A stretch of 64,000 bases of DNA from Isoptericola sp. BMS4 (GTDB lineage Bacteria; Actinomycetota; Actinomycetes; Actinomycetales; Cellulomonadaceae): NCBI RefSeq assembly GCF_011634835.1, contig NZ_SIRP01000001.1:675140-739139 (forward strand), given 5' to 3'. The notes under the pieces were generated by a model. That model had not been told where the DNA came from and did no database searches. It worked only from the letters and a program-made list of their open reading frames with translations. Below are positions 1 through 8,847 of this stretch, piece by piece. Made by a program: the position numbers and the translations under genes. The number at the start of each line of letters is the position of its first letter. The first letter of the stretch is position 1.

Positions 1-1164
1 TGGACGGCGGACGAGACCCAGCTCGCCCTCTTCCAGTCCATCGCCGACGCGTACGTCGAGGCGAACCCCGACCTCGTCTCCGACGTGACGTTCGAGGCGA
101 TCCCGTTCGAGGACTACACCACCTCGCTCACCACGCGCCTCGCGGGCGGCAACGCCCCCGACCTGGCGTGGATCCTGGAGAGCTACGCCCCCGAGTTCGT
201 CGACAGCGGCGCCCTCGTGGACCTCGCCCCCGTGCTCGAAGGCACCGAGGGCTACGCGTACGACGACCTGCTCGACTCGTCGCTGGAGCTGTGGCAGCAG
301 GACGACGGCCTGTTCGCCTACCCGTTCTCGAACAGCCCGTTCGCGATGTTCGTCAACACCGACCAGATCTCCGCCGCCGGCCAGCCCGACCCGGCCGAGC
401 TCGTCGCGGACGGGAAGTGGACGTACGACGCCGCCCGCGACATCGCCGCGGCCGCCGCGAAGAAGTCCGGCAAGCAGGGCCTCGTCGTGCGGGACTTCGA
501 CTACCAGGTGTGGGAGAACCTCTCCACGATCTGGGACGGCTGGGGCGCCGCGCCCTGGAGCGACGACGGTGCCACCTGCACCTTCACCGACCCCGCCATG
601 GTCGACGCCATGACGTGGATCCACGACGCCACGTTCGGCGACGGCGCGATGCCCGCCCCCGGCACCACCGCGGACTTCTTCGCCGGCGACGCCGCCATGA
701 CGATCACCCAGATCTCCCGGGCCTCCGTCCTCGACGACAGCTTCGCCTGGGACGTCGTGCGGCTGCCGGCCGGGCCCGCCGGGCAGCAGAACGTCATCGG
801 CCAGGCCGGCATCGGCGTCTTCGCCCAGGGCGAGCACCCCGACATCGCCGCCGACTTCCTCGCCTGGTTCACCAACCCGGAGAACGCCGAGCAGCTCGCC
901 GAGTTCTTCCCGCCGCCGCGCGAGTCGCTCCTGACGGCGGAGGTCCTCGGCGCCGCGAACCCGAAGCTCAGCGAGGACCAGCTGCAGGCCGTCGTCGTCG
1001 ACGGCATCACCGGCGCCGTCACCAAGCCCGCGCACCCGAGCTTCGCCAAGCTGCAGGAGACGGTGCGTGCGTCGCTCGACCCGCTCTGGACGGCGGACGC
1101 CGACGTCGAGGCCGTCCTGGGCGACGTCTGCGGCTCGATCGAGCCGATCCTGGCCGACCGATGA
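1..1164 (+). CDS. ABC sugar transporter substrate-binding protein (5' end outside window)
   Basis: The reading frame is open from base 1, so this is the C-terminal 387 residues of an extracellular solute-binding protein; the signal peptide and lipobox lie before the window. The family binds a sugar outside the membrane and delivers it to the two permeases that follow. The sequence has typical features of this fold: an Asp/Trp-rich ligand region, an FVNTD strand crossing the lobes near window residue 117, and a late FLAWFTNPEN helix. The stop overlaps the next start (ATGA), which indicates a coupled operon. The substrate cannot be told from the sequence. Confidence 0.9.
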   Translation, partial: WTADETQLALFQSIADAYVEANPDLVSDVTFEAIPFEDYTTSLTTRLAGGNAPDLAWILESYAPEFVDSGALVDLAPVLEGTEGYAYDDLLDSSLELWQQDDGLFAYPFSNSPFAMFVNTDQISAAGQPDPAELVADGKWTYDAARDIAAAAAKKSGKQGLVVRDFDYQVWENLSTIWDGWGAAPWSDDGATCTFTDPAMVDAMTWIHDATFGDGAMPAPGTTADFFAGDAAMTITQISRASVLDDSFAWDVVRLPAGPAGQQNVIGQAGIGVFAQGEHPDIAADFLAWFTNPENAEQLAEFFPPPRESLLTAEVLGAANPKLSEDQLQAVVVDGITGAVTKPAHPSFAKLQETVRASLDPLWTADADVEAVLGDVCGSIEPILADR

Positions 1165-2090
1165 CGTCGTCGACCCTCACGCGGCCGCGGGCGCGCCCTC
1201 GGGGCGCCCGCGGCACGGCGGCCCGCCGCGACCAGCTCGTCGGCTACACGATGGTGGCGCCGCAGGTGCTCGGCACCCTCGCGTTCGTCGTCGCGCCGCT
1301 GCTGGTCGTCGTCTGGTACTCGCTGCACGAGTGGAACGTGCTCGCCGGCACGTTCCAGTTCGCCGGCGCCGAGAACTACGAGCGCATGCTCGCCGACCCC
1401 GGGCTGCGCGACTCGCTCGTCGCGAGCCTGTGGTTCTCCGTCGGGCTCGTGGTCCTCAACGTCTCCCTGGCCCTGCTGCTCGCCGTCCTGCTCGACCAGA
1501 AGCTGCCGGGCACCACGACGTTCCGCACGTTCTTCTTCTCGCCCGTCGTCGTGTCCCTCGTGGCCTGGACCATCGTGTGGCGGTTCCTGCTCCAGGACGA
1601 CGGCGGCATCAACGGCTTCCTCGCGTCGGTCGGCATCGACGGGCCCAACTGGCTGCGCAGCGGCCCCACCGCGATGCTCGCCGTGATCGTCGTCCAGGTC
1701 TTCAAGAACGTCGGCCTCAACATGATCCTGTTCCTCGCCGCACTCCAGGGCGTGCCGGAGGAGGTCCAGGAGGCGGCGCGCATCGACGGCGCGGGGCCGT
1801 GGCGCCGGTTCCGGTCGATCGTCCTGCCGCTCATCAGCCCGACCGTGCTGCTCGTCTCGATCCTCACGGTCGTCGGCTCGCTGGAGGTCTTCGCCCAGAT
1901 CGACGTGCTCACCGGCGGCGGGCCGGGCACGTCCACGACCGTGCTCGTCTACTACCTGTACCAGCAGGCCTTCCAGTTCAACGAGTTCGGGTACGCCAGC
2001 GCGATCTCCGTGCTGCTGTTCATCGTCGTCCTGGCCCTGACCCTGGTCCAGTGGCAGACGCGGAAGAGGTGGGTCCACGATGAGGTCTGA
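1161..2090 (+). CDS. ABC sugar transporter permease, MalF/UgpA type
   Basis: A 309-residue inner-membrane permease of a carbohydrate importer. Six hydrophobic segments follow an Arg-rich cytoplasmic N-terminus, the first being near residues 30-50. The cytoplasmic EAA loop that docks to the ATPase is clear (EAARIDGAGPW, about residues 207-217). The ATG overlaps the stop of the binding-protein gene by four bases, which fixes the start. The next permease begins ten bases before this gene ends. No ATPase gene is present, as is usual for actinobacterial sugar importers that share one MsiK-type ATPase; that sharing is inferred. Confidence 0.93.
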   Translation: MTSSTLTRPRARPRGARGTAARRDQLVGYTMVAPQVLGTLAFVVAPLLVVVWYSLHEWNVLAGTFQFAGAENYERMLADPGLRDSLVASLWFSVGLVVLNVSLALLLAVLLDQKLPGTTTFRTFFFSPVVVSLVAWTIVWRFLLQDDGGINGFLASVGIDGPNWLRSGPTAMLAVIVVQVFKNVGLNMILFLAALQGVPEEVQEAARIDGAGPWRRFRSIVLPLISPTVLLVSILTVVGSLEVFAQIDVLTGGGPGTSTTVLVYYLYQQAFQFNEFGYASAISVLLFIVVLALTLVQWQTRKRWVHDEV

Positions 2091-3015
2091 CGTCGCGCCC
2101 GCGCCGCACGAGGCGCGCACCCCCGACGAGCCGGCAGCCCCGACGGCGGCACCGCCGTCGCCCGTCCCGCCCCGCCGTCGCCGCCGGGCCCGGCCCGTGC
2201 GCGGCGTGCTGGTGGGGCTGCTCGTGCTGCTCAGCCTGCCGTTCGTGTTCCCCACCTGGTGGATGGCGACGTCCAGCCTCAAGCCGATGAGCGAGATCCT
2301 GCAGGTCCCGCCCACGGTCTGGCCGCGGAGCGCCACCTGGGACGCCTACGGCGAGGTGTTCCGGCTGCAGCCGTTCGCGCAGCAGTACTGGAACAGCCTG
2401 TACATCGCCGCGCTCGTGACCCTGGGGACGATGGCGATCTCCGCGCTGGCCGGGTACGCCTTCGCGCGCATCCGGTTCCGCGGGGCGAACGCGCTGTTCG
2501 TGCTCGTGCTCGCCGGCATGCTCGTGCCCGCCGAGGTGACGATCGTCCCGCTGTTCCGCATGGTCAACAGCCTCGGCCTGGTCGACACGCACTGGCCGCT
2601 GATCGTCGTGCCGATCTTCGGGGCGCCGTCCGTGCTCGCGACGTTCATCATGCGGCAGTTCTTCCTCGGCCTGCCGCGCGAGCTGGAGGAGGCCGGGCGC
2701 ATGGACGGCCTCAGCCGGTGGGGCCTGTTCGGCCGCATCGCCGTGCCGCTCGCGAAGCCGGCGCTCGCGGCGGTCGCCATCTTCACGTTCCTCAAGTCGT
2801 GGAACCTCTACCTCGAGCCCATCGTGTACCTGTCGAGCCGGGACAAGTTCACGCTGCCGCAGGCGCTCACGCAGTACGTCGACGCCTACGGCGGGCCGAT
2901 GTGGAACGTCCAGCTCGCCGCGACCACGCTCACCGTGATCCCCGTGCTGGCCGTGTTCCTCGTCGCGCAGCGCCAGTTCGTCCAGGGTCTGGCGCACACG
3001 GGCCTCAAGGGCTGA
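2080..3015 (+). CDS. ABC sugar transporter permease, MalG/UgpE type
   Basis: A 311-residue partner permease. A Pro/Arg-rich cytoplasmic tail of about 45 residues precedes six membrane segments, and the EAA loop reads EEAGRMDGLSRW at roughly residues 204-215. The start overlaps the previous permease by 11 bases, so the two are probably translated together. The last 11 bases overlap the end of the convergent histidine-kinase gene, leaving no room for a separate terminator. Family assignment is firm; the substrate is unknown. Confidence 0.93.
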   Translation: MRSDVAPAPHEARTPDEPAAPTAAPPSPVPPRRRRRARPVRGVLVGLLVLLSLPFVFPTWWMATSSLKPMSEILQVPPTVWPRSATWDAYGEVFRLQPFAQQYWNSLYIAALVTLGTMAISALAGYAFARIRFRGANALFVLVLAGMLVPAEVTIVPLFRMVNSLGLVDTHWPLIVVPIFGAPSVLATFIMRQFFLGLPRELEEAGRMDGLSRWGLFGRIAVPLAKPALAAVAIFTFLKSWNLYLEPIVYLSSRDKFTLPQALTQYVDAYGGPMWNVQLAATTLTVIPVLAVFLVAQRQFVQGLAHTGLKG

Positions 3016-4204
3016 CGGGGGGCAGGCCGGCCCCCTCGACCGGGTCGAACGGCAGCACCAGGTGCAGGCGCCCGCCACTGCCGTCGCGGGCGCCGAGCGT
3101 GAGCGACCCGCCGCGGGCGCGGACCCGGGCGCGGTGGCGCTCCAGCCCGGAGAACGGCGGGACCGGGTCGGGCGGGCCGCTGCCGTCGTCGTCCACGACG
3201 ACGTCGCACACCCACCGCGTGCGCCCGTCCACGGGCGGGCGCACCTCGGCGCGCACCGTGACCGCGTGGGCGCCCCCGTGCTTGAGCGCGTTCGTCACGG
3301 CCTCCTCGACCGTGTAGACGACGACGAGCCGGTCGGTCAGGGGGAGGACGGCGCGGTGGTCGTCGGCGAGGTGCTGCAGGGTCGGGCCGAGCACCACGGA
3401 CGTGGCCACGTTGACGGGGAGCCGGTCGAGCAGCACCCGGATCGCGTCGACCGTGCCCAGGTCGGCGCCGGTCGGGAAGAGGTGATGGCTCAGCACCCGC
3501 ACGTCCTCCTCGCGCAGGGCGTCGAGGTCGGCCGCCCACTCGTGCAGCCGCCCGCCCCAGCGGGCGCGGGCGGGCGGGTCGAGCTCGACGGCCAGGGCGT
3601 CCAGCCCGGCGGAGATGACGACGAGGCGCTGCTGGACGGTGCCGTGCAGCCGGTCGGCGACCATGCGCCGCACCCGCAGCTCCTCGGCCTCCAGGTCCCG
3701 GACGGCCGCCGCCGTCCGCTCCTCCTCCGCCCGCCGTCGCGCGCGCTCCGCGTCCTCGCGCTGCAGCAGCCACGCCACGAGGTACCCCGCGCCGAGCGAG
3801 CCGGCGTACCCGAGCACGCCCGTGCTCCACACGGCGACGGCGCCCGGGCTCACGACGTCGGACACCGTCGTGACCGGCAGGAGCAGCGCCGTCCGCACGG
3901 CCGCCTGCACAGCCGCGAGCAGGGCGGCGACGGCGAGGCGCGCGGGCCACCGGTGCAGCACGCGGTGCACCGCGAGCACCACGCCCACCAGGACCAGCCC
4001 GACGACCAGCGTGACGCCGCCCACCCACCAGGCGGGGTCCGCCGGGTCGTACCGGCCCTCCCGCTCGACGGACTGCTCCGTCACGAGCACGGAGAAGACG
4101 ACCACGTTGACGACGGCGACCGCGGCCGCCACCCGGTCGCGACGCCGTCGCGACCGGGTGGCGGGCTCCCGGCGCCCTGTCAGCGCCACATGCCTGCGGT
4201 CCAC
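3005..4204 (-). CDS. membrane sensor histidine kinase, NarL/DesK-like, no adjacent response regulator
   Basis: About 399 residues. The N-terminal half has several membrane helices (VAAAVAVVNVVVF, VVGLVLVGVVLAV and others). A short coiled coil (DAERARRRAEEE) leads to a dimerisation helix with the probable phospho-accepting His in ADRLHGTVQQR. The ATPase domain follows, with an N-box-like EEAVTNALKHG and a DDDGSG G1 motif. I chose the GTG at 4204 because GAGGAGG lies five bases upstream; a longer frame to 4381 has no such site. No response regulator is next to it, which is unusual for this class. It is convergent with the sugar importer, so a regulatory link to that importer is only a guess. 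Confidence 0.82.
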   Translation of the reverse strand: MDRRHVALTGRREPATRSRRRRDRVAAAVAVVNVVVFSVLVTEQSVEREGRYDPADPAWWVGGVTLVVGLVLVGVVLAVHRVLHRWPARLAVAALLAAVQAAVRTALLLPVTTVSDVVSPGAVAVWSTGVLGYAGSLGAGYLVAWLLQREDAERARRRAEEERTAAAVRDLEAEELRVRRMVADRLHGTVQQRLVVISAGLDALAVELDPPARARWGGRLHEWAADLDALREEDVRVLSHHLFPTGADLGTVDAIRVLLDRLPVNVATSVVLGPTLQHLADDHRAVLPLTDRLVVVYTVEEAVTNALKHGGAHAVTVRAEVRPPVDGRTRWVCDVVVDDDGSGPPDPVPPFSGLERHRARVRARGGSLTLGARDGSGGRLHLVLPFDPVEGAGLPPVSP

Positions 4205-4414
4205 GGCGCCTCCTCTCGTGACGCGCGCCCGTCCGCCGCCCGGGCGCCCTCGCGCGCCCGCGAGCCAGCACGCAAAACCGTACGTGCTTCCTCGCACGTC
4301 CGCCGGGCGGGGTCGGGGCTCGACGCCGGACCGTTCCGACGGCTCAGGGCGCGGGGGCGGACCGTTCGACCGGTTCGGCATCGGACACGGCCCGCGTCCC
4401 GGACCCGAGGCCCG

Positions 4415-5599
4415 TCACTCCGGCGGCCGCCAGCCGAGCAGGGGGCGCAGGGCGCGGGCGCCGAGCGCCTCGGCCCGGCGACCGAGTGCCTGGGCGCCCA
4501 GGTCCCGCAGTCCGGTCGCGAGCGGCGACGTCCACCGGGTCGGACCGGCGACCCGCGCGGACAGGCGCATCACCCGCCGCACGCGGGGCCGGCGCTCGGC
4601 CGACCAGCGCTGCAGCCCCGCCGCGACGTCGTCGGACCGCACGCGCGCCCCGAGCACGACGGCGTCCTCGATCGCCTGGCACCCGCCCTGGCCGACGTTC
4701 GGCAGCATGGCGTGGGCGGCGTCGCCGACGAGGGCGACCCGGCCCGTCGCGAGCGACGCCGGGGGAGCGGGCAGGTGCCGCAGCGCGTGCCGCAGCACCG
4801 TGCCCTCGTCGAGGGACGCGAGCAGCTCGGGGATCGGGGCGTGCCAGCCGGCGAGCCGCGCCCGCAGCCCGTCGAGGTCGCCCGGTACGTCGGCGGCGTC
4901 GGCCACCGACACGTAGCCGTAGACGCGGCCGTCCGCGAGCGGCGCCAGCCCGACGACGATCCCGCGCCCCCACGTCTCCGAGCCGACGAGCCCCGCGGGC
5001 GCCGGAGCCACGAAGCGCCACGCCGTCGAGCCCCCGTGGACCGGGGCGGGGGCGCTGGCCCACCACCGCGCGCGGGTGGGGGAGTCGATGCCGTCGGCCG
5101 CGACGACGAGGCCGGCGTCGACGTTCCGGACTCCGTCCGGCGAGACCACCGAGACGCGCGCCGGCCGCCGCGCGGTGCCCGGGTCGGTGACCGTGGCGGC
5201 CGTCCCGAGCTGCAGCGCCCCGGCCGGCAGCGCGTTCGCGAGCATGCCGACGAGCTGGGCGCGGTGCAGCATCAGGGTCCGGTCGCCGAAGTGCGCGGTC
5301 GCCTGCTCGGCCCGCGCGCGCAGCAGCCACCGGCCGTCCGGGCGGCGCAGCCCGACCTCGCCCTGCAGCGCGGCCAGGTCCCGCAGGGTGTCGCCGATGC
5401 CCAGCGCGGCGAGCGCCCGCACCGCGTTCGGCGCCACCGCGATGCCCGCGCCGACGGGGTCGAGCGACGTCGCCCGCTCCGCCACGGTGACGTCCCAGCC
5501 GCGGCGGGCGAGCGCCGCCCCGGAGGCGAGACCGCCGACGCCGCCGCCGATGACGACCGCGGTCCGGGCGTCGTCCGGCGCCGCCCCGTGGTCAGTCAC
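4415..5599 (-). CDS. FAD-dependent aromatic-ring-type monooxygenase (PHBH fold)
   Basis: A 394-residue class A flavoprotein monooxygenase. The FAD dinucleotide motif is near the start (VVIGGGVGGLASGAAL, residues 15-30). A DGIDSPTR-type DG motif lies mid-protein, and the second FAD motif GDAAHAMLPNVGQGG binds the flavin ribityl and pyrophosphate. Members hydroxylate or epoxidise aromatic or isoprenoid substrates with NAD(P)H and O2, in the cytoplasm. It overlaps the upstream ABM-domain gene by eight bases, so the two form an operon. This pairing suggests oxidation of a phenolic or quinol compound, but the substrate is not visible. Confidence 0.85.
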   Translation of the reverse strand: MTDHGAAPDDARTAVVIGGGVGGLASGAALARRGWDVTVAERATSLDPVGAGIAVAPNAVRALAALGIGDTLRDLAALQGEVGLRRPDGRWLLRARAEQATAHFGDRTLMLHRAQLVGMLANALPAGALQLGTAATVTDPGTARRPARVSVVSPDGVRNVDAGLVVAADGIDSPTRARWWASAPAPVHGGSTAWRFVAPAPAGLVGSETWGRGIVVGLAPLADGRVYGYVSVADAADVPGDLDGLRARLAGWHAPIPELLASLDEGTVLRHALRHLPAPPASLATGRVALVGDAAHAMLPNVGQGGCQAIEDAVVLGARVRSDDVAAGLQRWSAERRPRVRRVMRLSARVAGPTRWTSPLATGLRDLGAQALGRRAEALGARALRPLLGWRPPE

Positions 5600-5894
5600 G
5601 GAGCGGCGACCCGACGACGTCGAACCGCAGCCCGCCGAACTCGCCCGAGAGCAGCGGGCGCGCTGCCGCGATCGACTCCCGCACCGCCGGGAGCTGCAGC
5701 GACGCCCGGTGCGCCTCGGCGGACGTCCACAGCTCGGCGACGAACACCGTGTCCGGCTGCTCGTCGTTCACCCCCACCTCGTACAGGAGGCAGCCGGCGT
5801 CGGCCAGCTCCGTGCTGTGCTGCGTCAGGTGCGCGACGAGCTCGTCGCGCCGGCCCGGGGCGGCACCCAGGGTGCCGACGTTCGCGAAGGTCAT
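5592..5894 (-). CDS. putative quinol monooxygenase, ABM domain
   Basis: A 100-residue protein matching the antibiotic-biosynthesis-monooxygenase (YgiN-like) ferredoxin-like fold. Signs are an N-terminal strand ending LGAAPGRRDELVAHL, the CLLYEVGVND strand, and the FVAELWTSAEAHRASL block with conserved Trp. These small dimeric enzymes oxidise quinols or polyketide-like phenols without a cofactor. It is first in a two-gene operon with the FAD monooxygenase downstream. The ATG has no clear ribosome site but sits six bases after a TAGCGT -10 box, so the message is probably leaderless. Confidence 0.8.
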   Translation of the reverse strand: MTFANVGTLGAAPGRRDELVAHLTQHSTELADAGCLLYEVGVNDEQPDTVFVAELWTSAEAHRASLQLPAVRESIAAARPLLSGEFGGLRFDVVGSPLRD

Positions 5895-5900
5895 GGCCTC

Positions 5901-5906
5901 ACGCTA
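5901..5906 (-). promoter_or_regulatory. -10 box of the ABM/FAD monooxygenase operon
   Basis: TAGCGT on the minus strand (plus strand ACGCTA) fits the actinobacterial TANNNT -10 element. It ends six bases before the ATG at 5894, the spacing expected when transcription starts at the start codon. No good -35 is visible. Confidence 0.45.
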
Positions 5907-5973
5907 GCCCCCGCCAGGGCGCGCGGGGCGCTCGTGCAGGTGCGTGAAGTCGCGCAGCCCGGCGCGCCGACCG

Positions 5974-7491
5974 TCACGCGGTGTTGCAGGGGAACCCGTT
6001 CAGCGTGACCAGCGACGGGGCGGCCGTTCCCGACGTCGTCGCCCCGACGAATCCGAAAGTCCGCCGGTCACCCGGCGCCAGCACGGCGTTCCGGTCGAGG
6101 CTCGCGGCGCGCACGACGTCGCCGGTCTGCTCGGCGTCGACGTTCCAGGCGTGGCGCAGCGACTCCCCGGACCCGAACCGCCACGCCGCCGTCCACCCGT
6201 CGATCGCGGCGCTGCCGGTGTTCTCCACCCAGACCTGCGTGGTGAAGCCGCGCGGCCACGAGCCGTGCACCGTGTAGTCGACGGCGCAGGTCCCGGCCAG
6301 CTCGTCGGCCGTCGCCGGTGCGAACGGAGTCTCCGCGTCGCTCGTCCACCGCACCAGCGTCAGGTCCGCCGTCTCCGCACCGCGAGGGCCCGAGTCGGCC
6401 GAGTGGTAGAAAAAGCCGTGGCCCAGCGGCTGCAGACCGACGTCCGCCTTCTGCTCCCAGCCGCGGATCCCCGTCTCCGGGTCCTCAAGACCGTCGTCGG
6501 CCAGGTCGAGGAGCAGGCCGCGCTCGGTGCCCTCGCCGCCGGGGCCGGGGACGCCCACCAGGTCGCCCTCCACGGGACGCGTGGCGGCGTCGACCGCGAA
6601 CATCAGATAGTTGGGGAACTGCGGCTTCTTGCCACGGTAGACGCCCAGGAACCAACGCTCCTGTGCCGCGTCGTAGGCGAGGTTCTGCACCCCGTAGGTG
6701 GTGTTGCCGGTGCGGACGAAGTACTTGCCGCCCACCTCGGCCGGGCCGCTGCGGTGCGGGTCCTCCTCGGTCAGCGGACGCTCGTACCGCTCCCAGTCGG
6801 AGACGTCGTACTGCAGCAGCACCTGGTGGTCGTTGTCCGTGCGGCCCGTGTGGGAGTAGATGCCGTACGCCACCGTGAGGAGCTGCTCGCCACCCGTGGT
6901 GCCGAAGGCGGGCCCGAAGCTCACGCCGTCGATCCCCGAGCAGCCGTACCGGTGGTCCGCCGTGTCGGCCACGTTGCCGTCGAACTCGCCGTCACCGTCC
7001 ATGTCGGCCACGTAGTCGTCGTGCACCTCGGGCAGGTACACCGTGGAGAAGACGTCGGACTCCTGCGCGTCCATCCCGACCTCGTCCACCGCGTCGCCGT
7101 CGATCACGGCGACGTAGAACGCCTCGTCCGTCTTGTACTCGAGGGAGCCGTAGACCCGCCCGTCCTCGGTGCTGAAGTCGAGATCGCCCAGGTGGCCCGT
7201 GAAGCCCTCCACCGTGCCGACGAGGTTGCCCTCGAAGTCGTACTTCACCAGCATCGTGGTGAACGAGTAGTAGACGAAGCCGCCCGCCTGATCGACGGCG
7301 ATGCCCTGCACGTGGCTGGTGGGCCAGGTGCCGCCGTTCTGCTCCAGCGGCAGGCTCGCCACCGCGGGCGGTACGGCCTCGTCGCCCGTGGTCGGCGCGC
7401 TCGCGGCCGCCGGGACGGCCGCCGCGAGCGGCAGCGCCAGGGCCGCGGCCGCCGCCGCGACGGTCAGCCGAGTGGTTCGTGGTCGATGCAT
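5974..7491 (-). CDS. secreted beta-rich protein with C-terminal cellulose-binding module CBM2
   Basis: 505 residues with a clear signal peptide: MHRPRTTR, a long Ala/Leu core, then AAASA near residue 30. The central part, about residues 45-390, has repeated strand-turn units such as VQGIAVDQAGGFVYYSF and GHLGDLDFSTEDGRVYGSL, as in a beta-propeller. I recognise no catalytic family there. Residues 402-502 form a CBM2: opening Cys402, W412, the IDGWTAAWRF core, WNV, LAPGDRRTFGF and closing Cys502. CBM2 binds crystalline cellulose or chitin. The start is supported by GGGAGG four bases upstream. It is probably an exported protein that acts on or senses polysaccharide; the activity is unknown. Confidence 0.8.
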   Translation of the reverse strand: MHRPRTTRLTVAAAAAALALPLAAAVPAAASAPTTGDEAVPPAVASLPLEQNGGTWPTSHVQGIAVDQAGGFVYYSFTTMLVKYDFEGNLVGTVEGFTGHLGDLDFSTEDGRVYGSLEYKTDEAFYVAVIDGDAVDEVGMDAQESDVFSTVYLPEVHDDYVADMDGDGEFDGNVADTADHRYGCSGIDGVSFGPAFGTTGGEQLLTVAYGIYSHTGRTDNDHQVLLQYDVSDWERYERPLTEEDPHRSGPAEVGGKYFVRTGNTTYGVQNLAYDAAQERWFLGVYRGKKPQFPNYLMFAVDAATRPVEGDLVGVPGPGGEGTERGLLLDLADDGLEDPETGIRGWEQKADVGLQPLGHGFFYHSADSGPRGAETADLTLVRWTSDAETPFAPATADELAGTCAVDYTVHGSWPRGFTTQVWVENTGSAAIDGWTAAWRFGSGESLRHAWNVDAEQTGDVVRAASLDRNAVLAPGDRRTFGFVGATTSGTAAPSLVTLNGFPCNTA

Positions 7492-7743
7492 GGTGCCTCC
7501 CCGTGATGGAGCCGCCCGGCGCTGCGCCCTTGCGTGCCTTGCCGTGCCCGTGCAGTCCACGCAGGCCACAGCCCCGGCTGTCGGCGCCCAGTCCACCGGG
7601 CGCCGCTGACCGGTGTCGGACGGGGCGACGAACTCCGCGTGAGCAGCGGGTGAAGTGCTGCGCGCGCCGTGCCACGTCGGCCTGGTGCCGCACGCCACGT
7701 CGTCGAGCGGAAGGCTGCGCTCGCCGACGGCGTTGTCGCCGAC

Positions 7744-8847
7744 GTGACACCGCCCGACGCGATCCCGACCGCCGCCGACGTCGTCGTCATCGGCGCCGGG
7801 CAGGCCGGCCTGTCCGCCGCCTACCACCTGCGGCGCCGCGGGTTCGCACCCGCGGGACGTGGCGGCGCGGGGCGCACGTACGTGGTCCTCGACGGCGAGG
7901 ATGGCCCCGGAGGAGCGTGGCGGCATCGCTGGCGCTCCCTGCGGATGCGCACCGTCAACGGAATCCACGACCTGCCCGGCATCGAGCAGCCCGGCGTCGA
8001 GCCCGAGGCGGCGAGCGTCGACGTGCTGCCCGCCTACTTCGGCGACTACGAGCGCGAGCTCGGCCTCCCCGTCGTGCGGCCCGTGCGGGTTCGACGTGTC
8101 GAGCCGGGCGACGACGGCGCGCTGCTGGTCCGGTGGGAGGGCGACGGGGCGTCCGGAACGATCGCCGCGCGGGCGATCGTCAACGCGACCGGCACCTGGT
8201 CCAAGCCGTTCTGGCCCGCCTACCCCGGGCAGGAGACGTTCCGCGGCCGCCAGCTCCACACCGCCGACTACGTGCGCGCCGAGGACGTCGCCGGGCAGCG
8301 CGTCGCCGTCGTCGGCGGCGGCATCTCCGCCGTCCAGCTCCTCGAGGAGGTCTCCCACGTCGCGGAGACCTTCTGGTTCACGCGCCGCGAACCCGTGTGG
8401 CGCGACTCCTTCGACTCCCGCGACGGCGCGGCCGCCGTCGCGATGGTGGCTGACCGGGTGCGCGAGGGCCTGCCGCCGCAGAGCGTCGTGTCCGTGACCG
8501 GCCTGATCCGCACCCCGTCGCTGCGCGCCGCCGCCGCGCGGGGAGTGCTGGAGCGCCGGCCCATGTTCACGCGCATCACGCCCGACGGCGTCGTCACCCC
8601 CGACGGCGAGCACGTCCCCGTGGACGTCATCTTCTGGAACACCGGCTTCCGCGCCGCCCTCGACCACCTGCGGCCCCTGCACCTGCGCGCGCCCGGCGGC
8701 GGCATCCGCATGGACGGCACCCAGGTCGCGGGCGAGCCGCGCGTCCACCTCATCGGCTACGGGCCCTCCGCCTCCACCGTCGGCGCCAACCGCGCCGGCC
8801 GCGACGCCGTCAACCGGATCGTGCGGTACCTCGGCCCTGTCGGCTAG
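7744..8847 (+). CDS. FAD/NAD(P)-dependent oxidoreductase, flavin-containing monooxygenase-like
   Basis: About 367 residues. The FAD motif VVIGAGQAGLSAAYHL is near the N-terminus and the NAD(P) motif VAVVGGGISAVQLLEE is near residue 190. These, with the NATGTWSKPFWP segment, match the single-component flavin monooxygenase/YhdX-like group. An insertion (RRGFAPAGRGGAGRTYVV) splits the usual link between the first FAD motif and the following strand. The start is uncertain: GTG at 7744 places the FAD motif where the family expects it, while an ATG at 7669 would add 25 residues of uncertain value. Neither has a strong ribosome site. The gene is convergent with the APC permease, overlapping by four bases. 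Confidence 0.75.
   Translation: MTPPDAIPTAADVVVIGAGQAGLSAAYHLRRRGFAPAGRGGAGRTYVVLDGEDGPGGAWRHRWRSLRMRTVNGIHDLPGIEQPGVEPEAASVDVLPAYFGDYERELGLPVVRPVRVRRVEPGDDGALLVRWEGDGASGTIAARAIVNATGTWSKPFWPAYPGQETFRGRQLHTADYVRAEDVAGQRVAVVGGGISAVQLLEEVSHVAETFWFTRREPVWRDSFDSRDGAAAVAMVADRVREGLPPQSVVSVTGLIRTPSLRAAAARGVLERRPMFTRITPDGVVTPDGEHVPVDVIFWNTGFRAALDHLRPLHLRAPGGGIRMDGTQVAGEPRVHLIGYGPSASTVGANRAGRDAVNRIVRYLGPVG

Noticed and set aside
168-2336. Long open frames in other phases over the importer genes, such as 501-2336 on the minus strand
   Set aside because: They are Arg/Pro/Gly-rich shadows of real genes in a 72% GC genome, with no ribosome sites or domains.
3005-4204. Two-component system controlling the adjacent sugar importer
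   Set aside because: No response regulator gene is nearby and the kinase is convergent with the importer, so adjacency is the only evidence.
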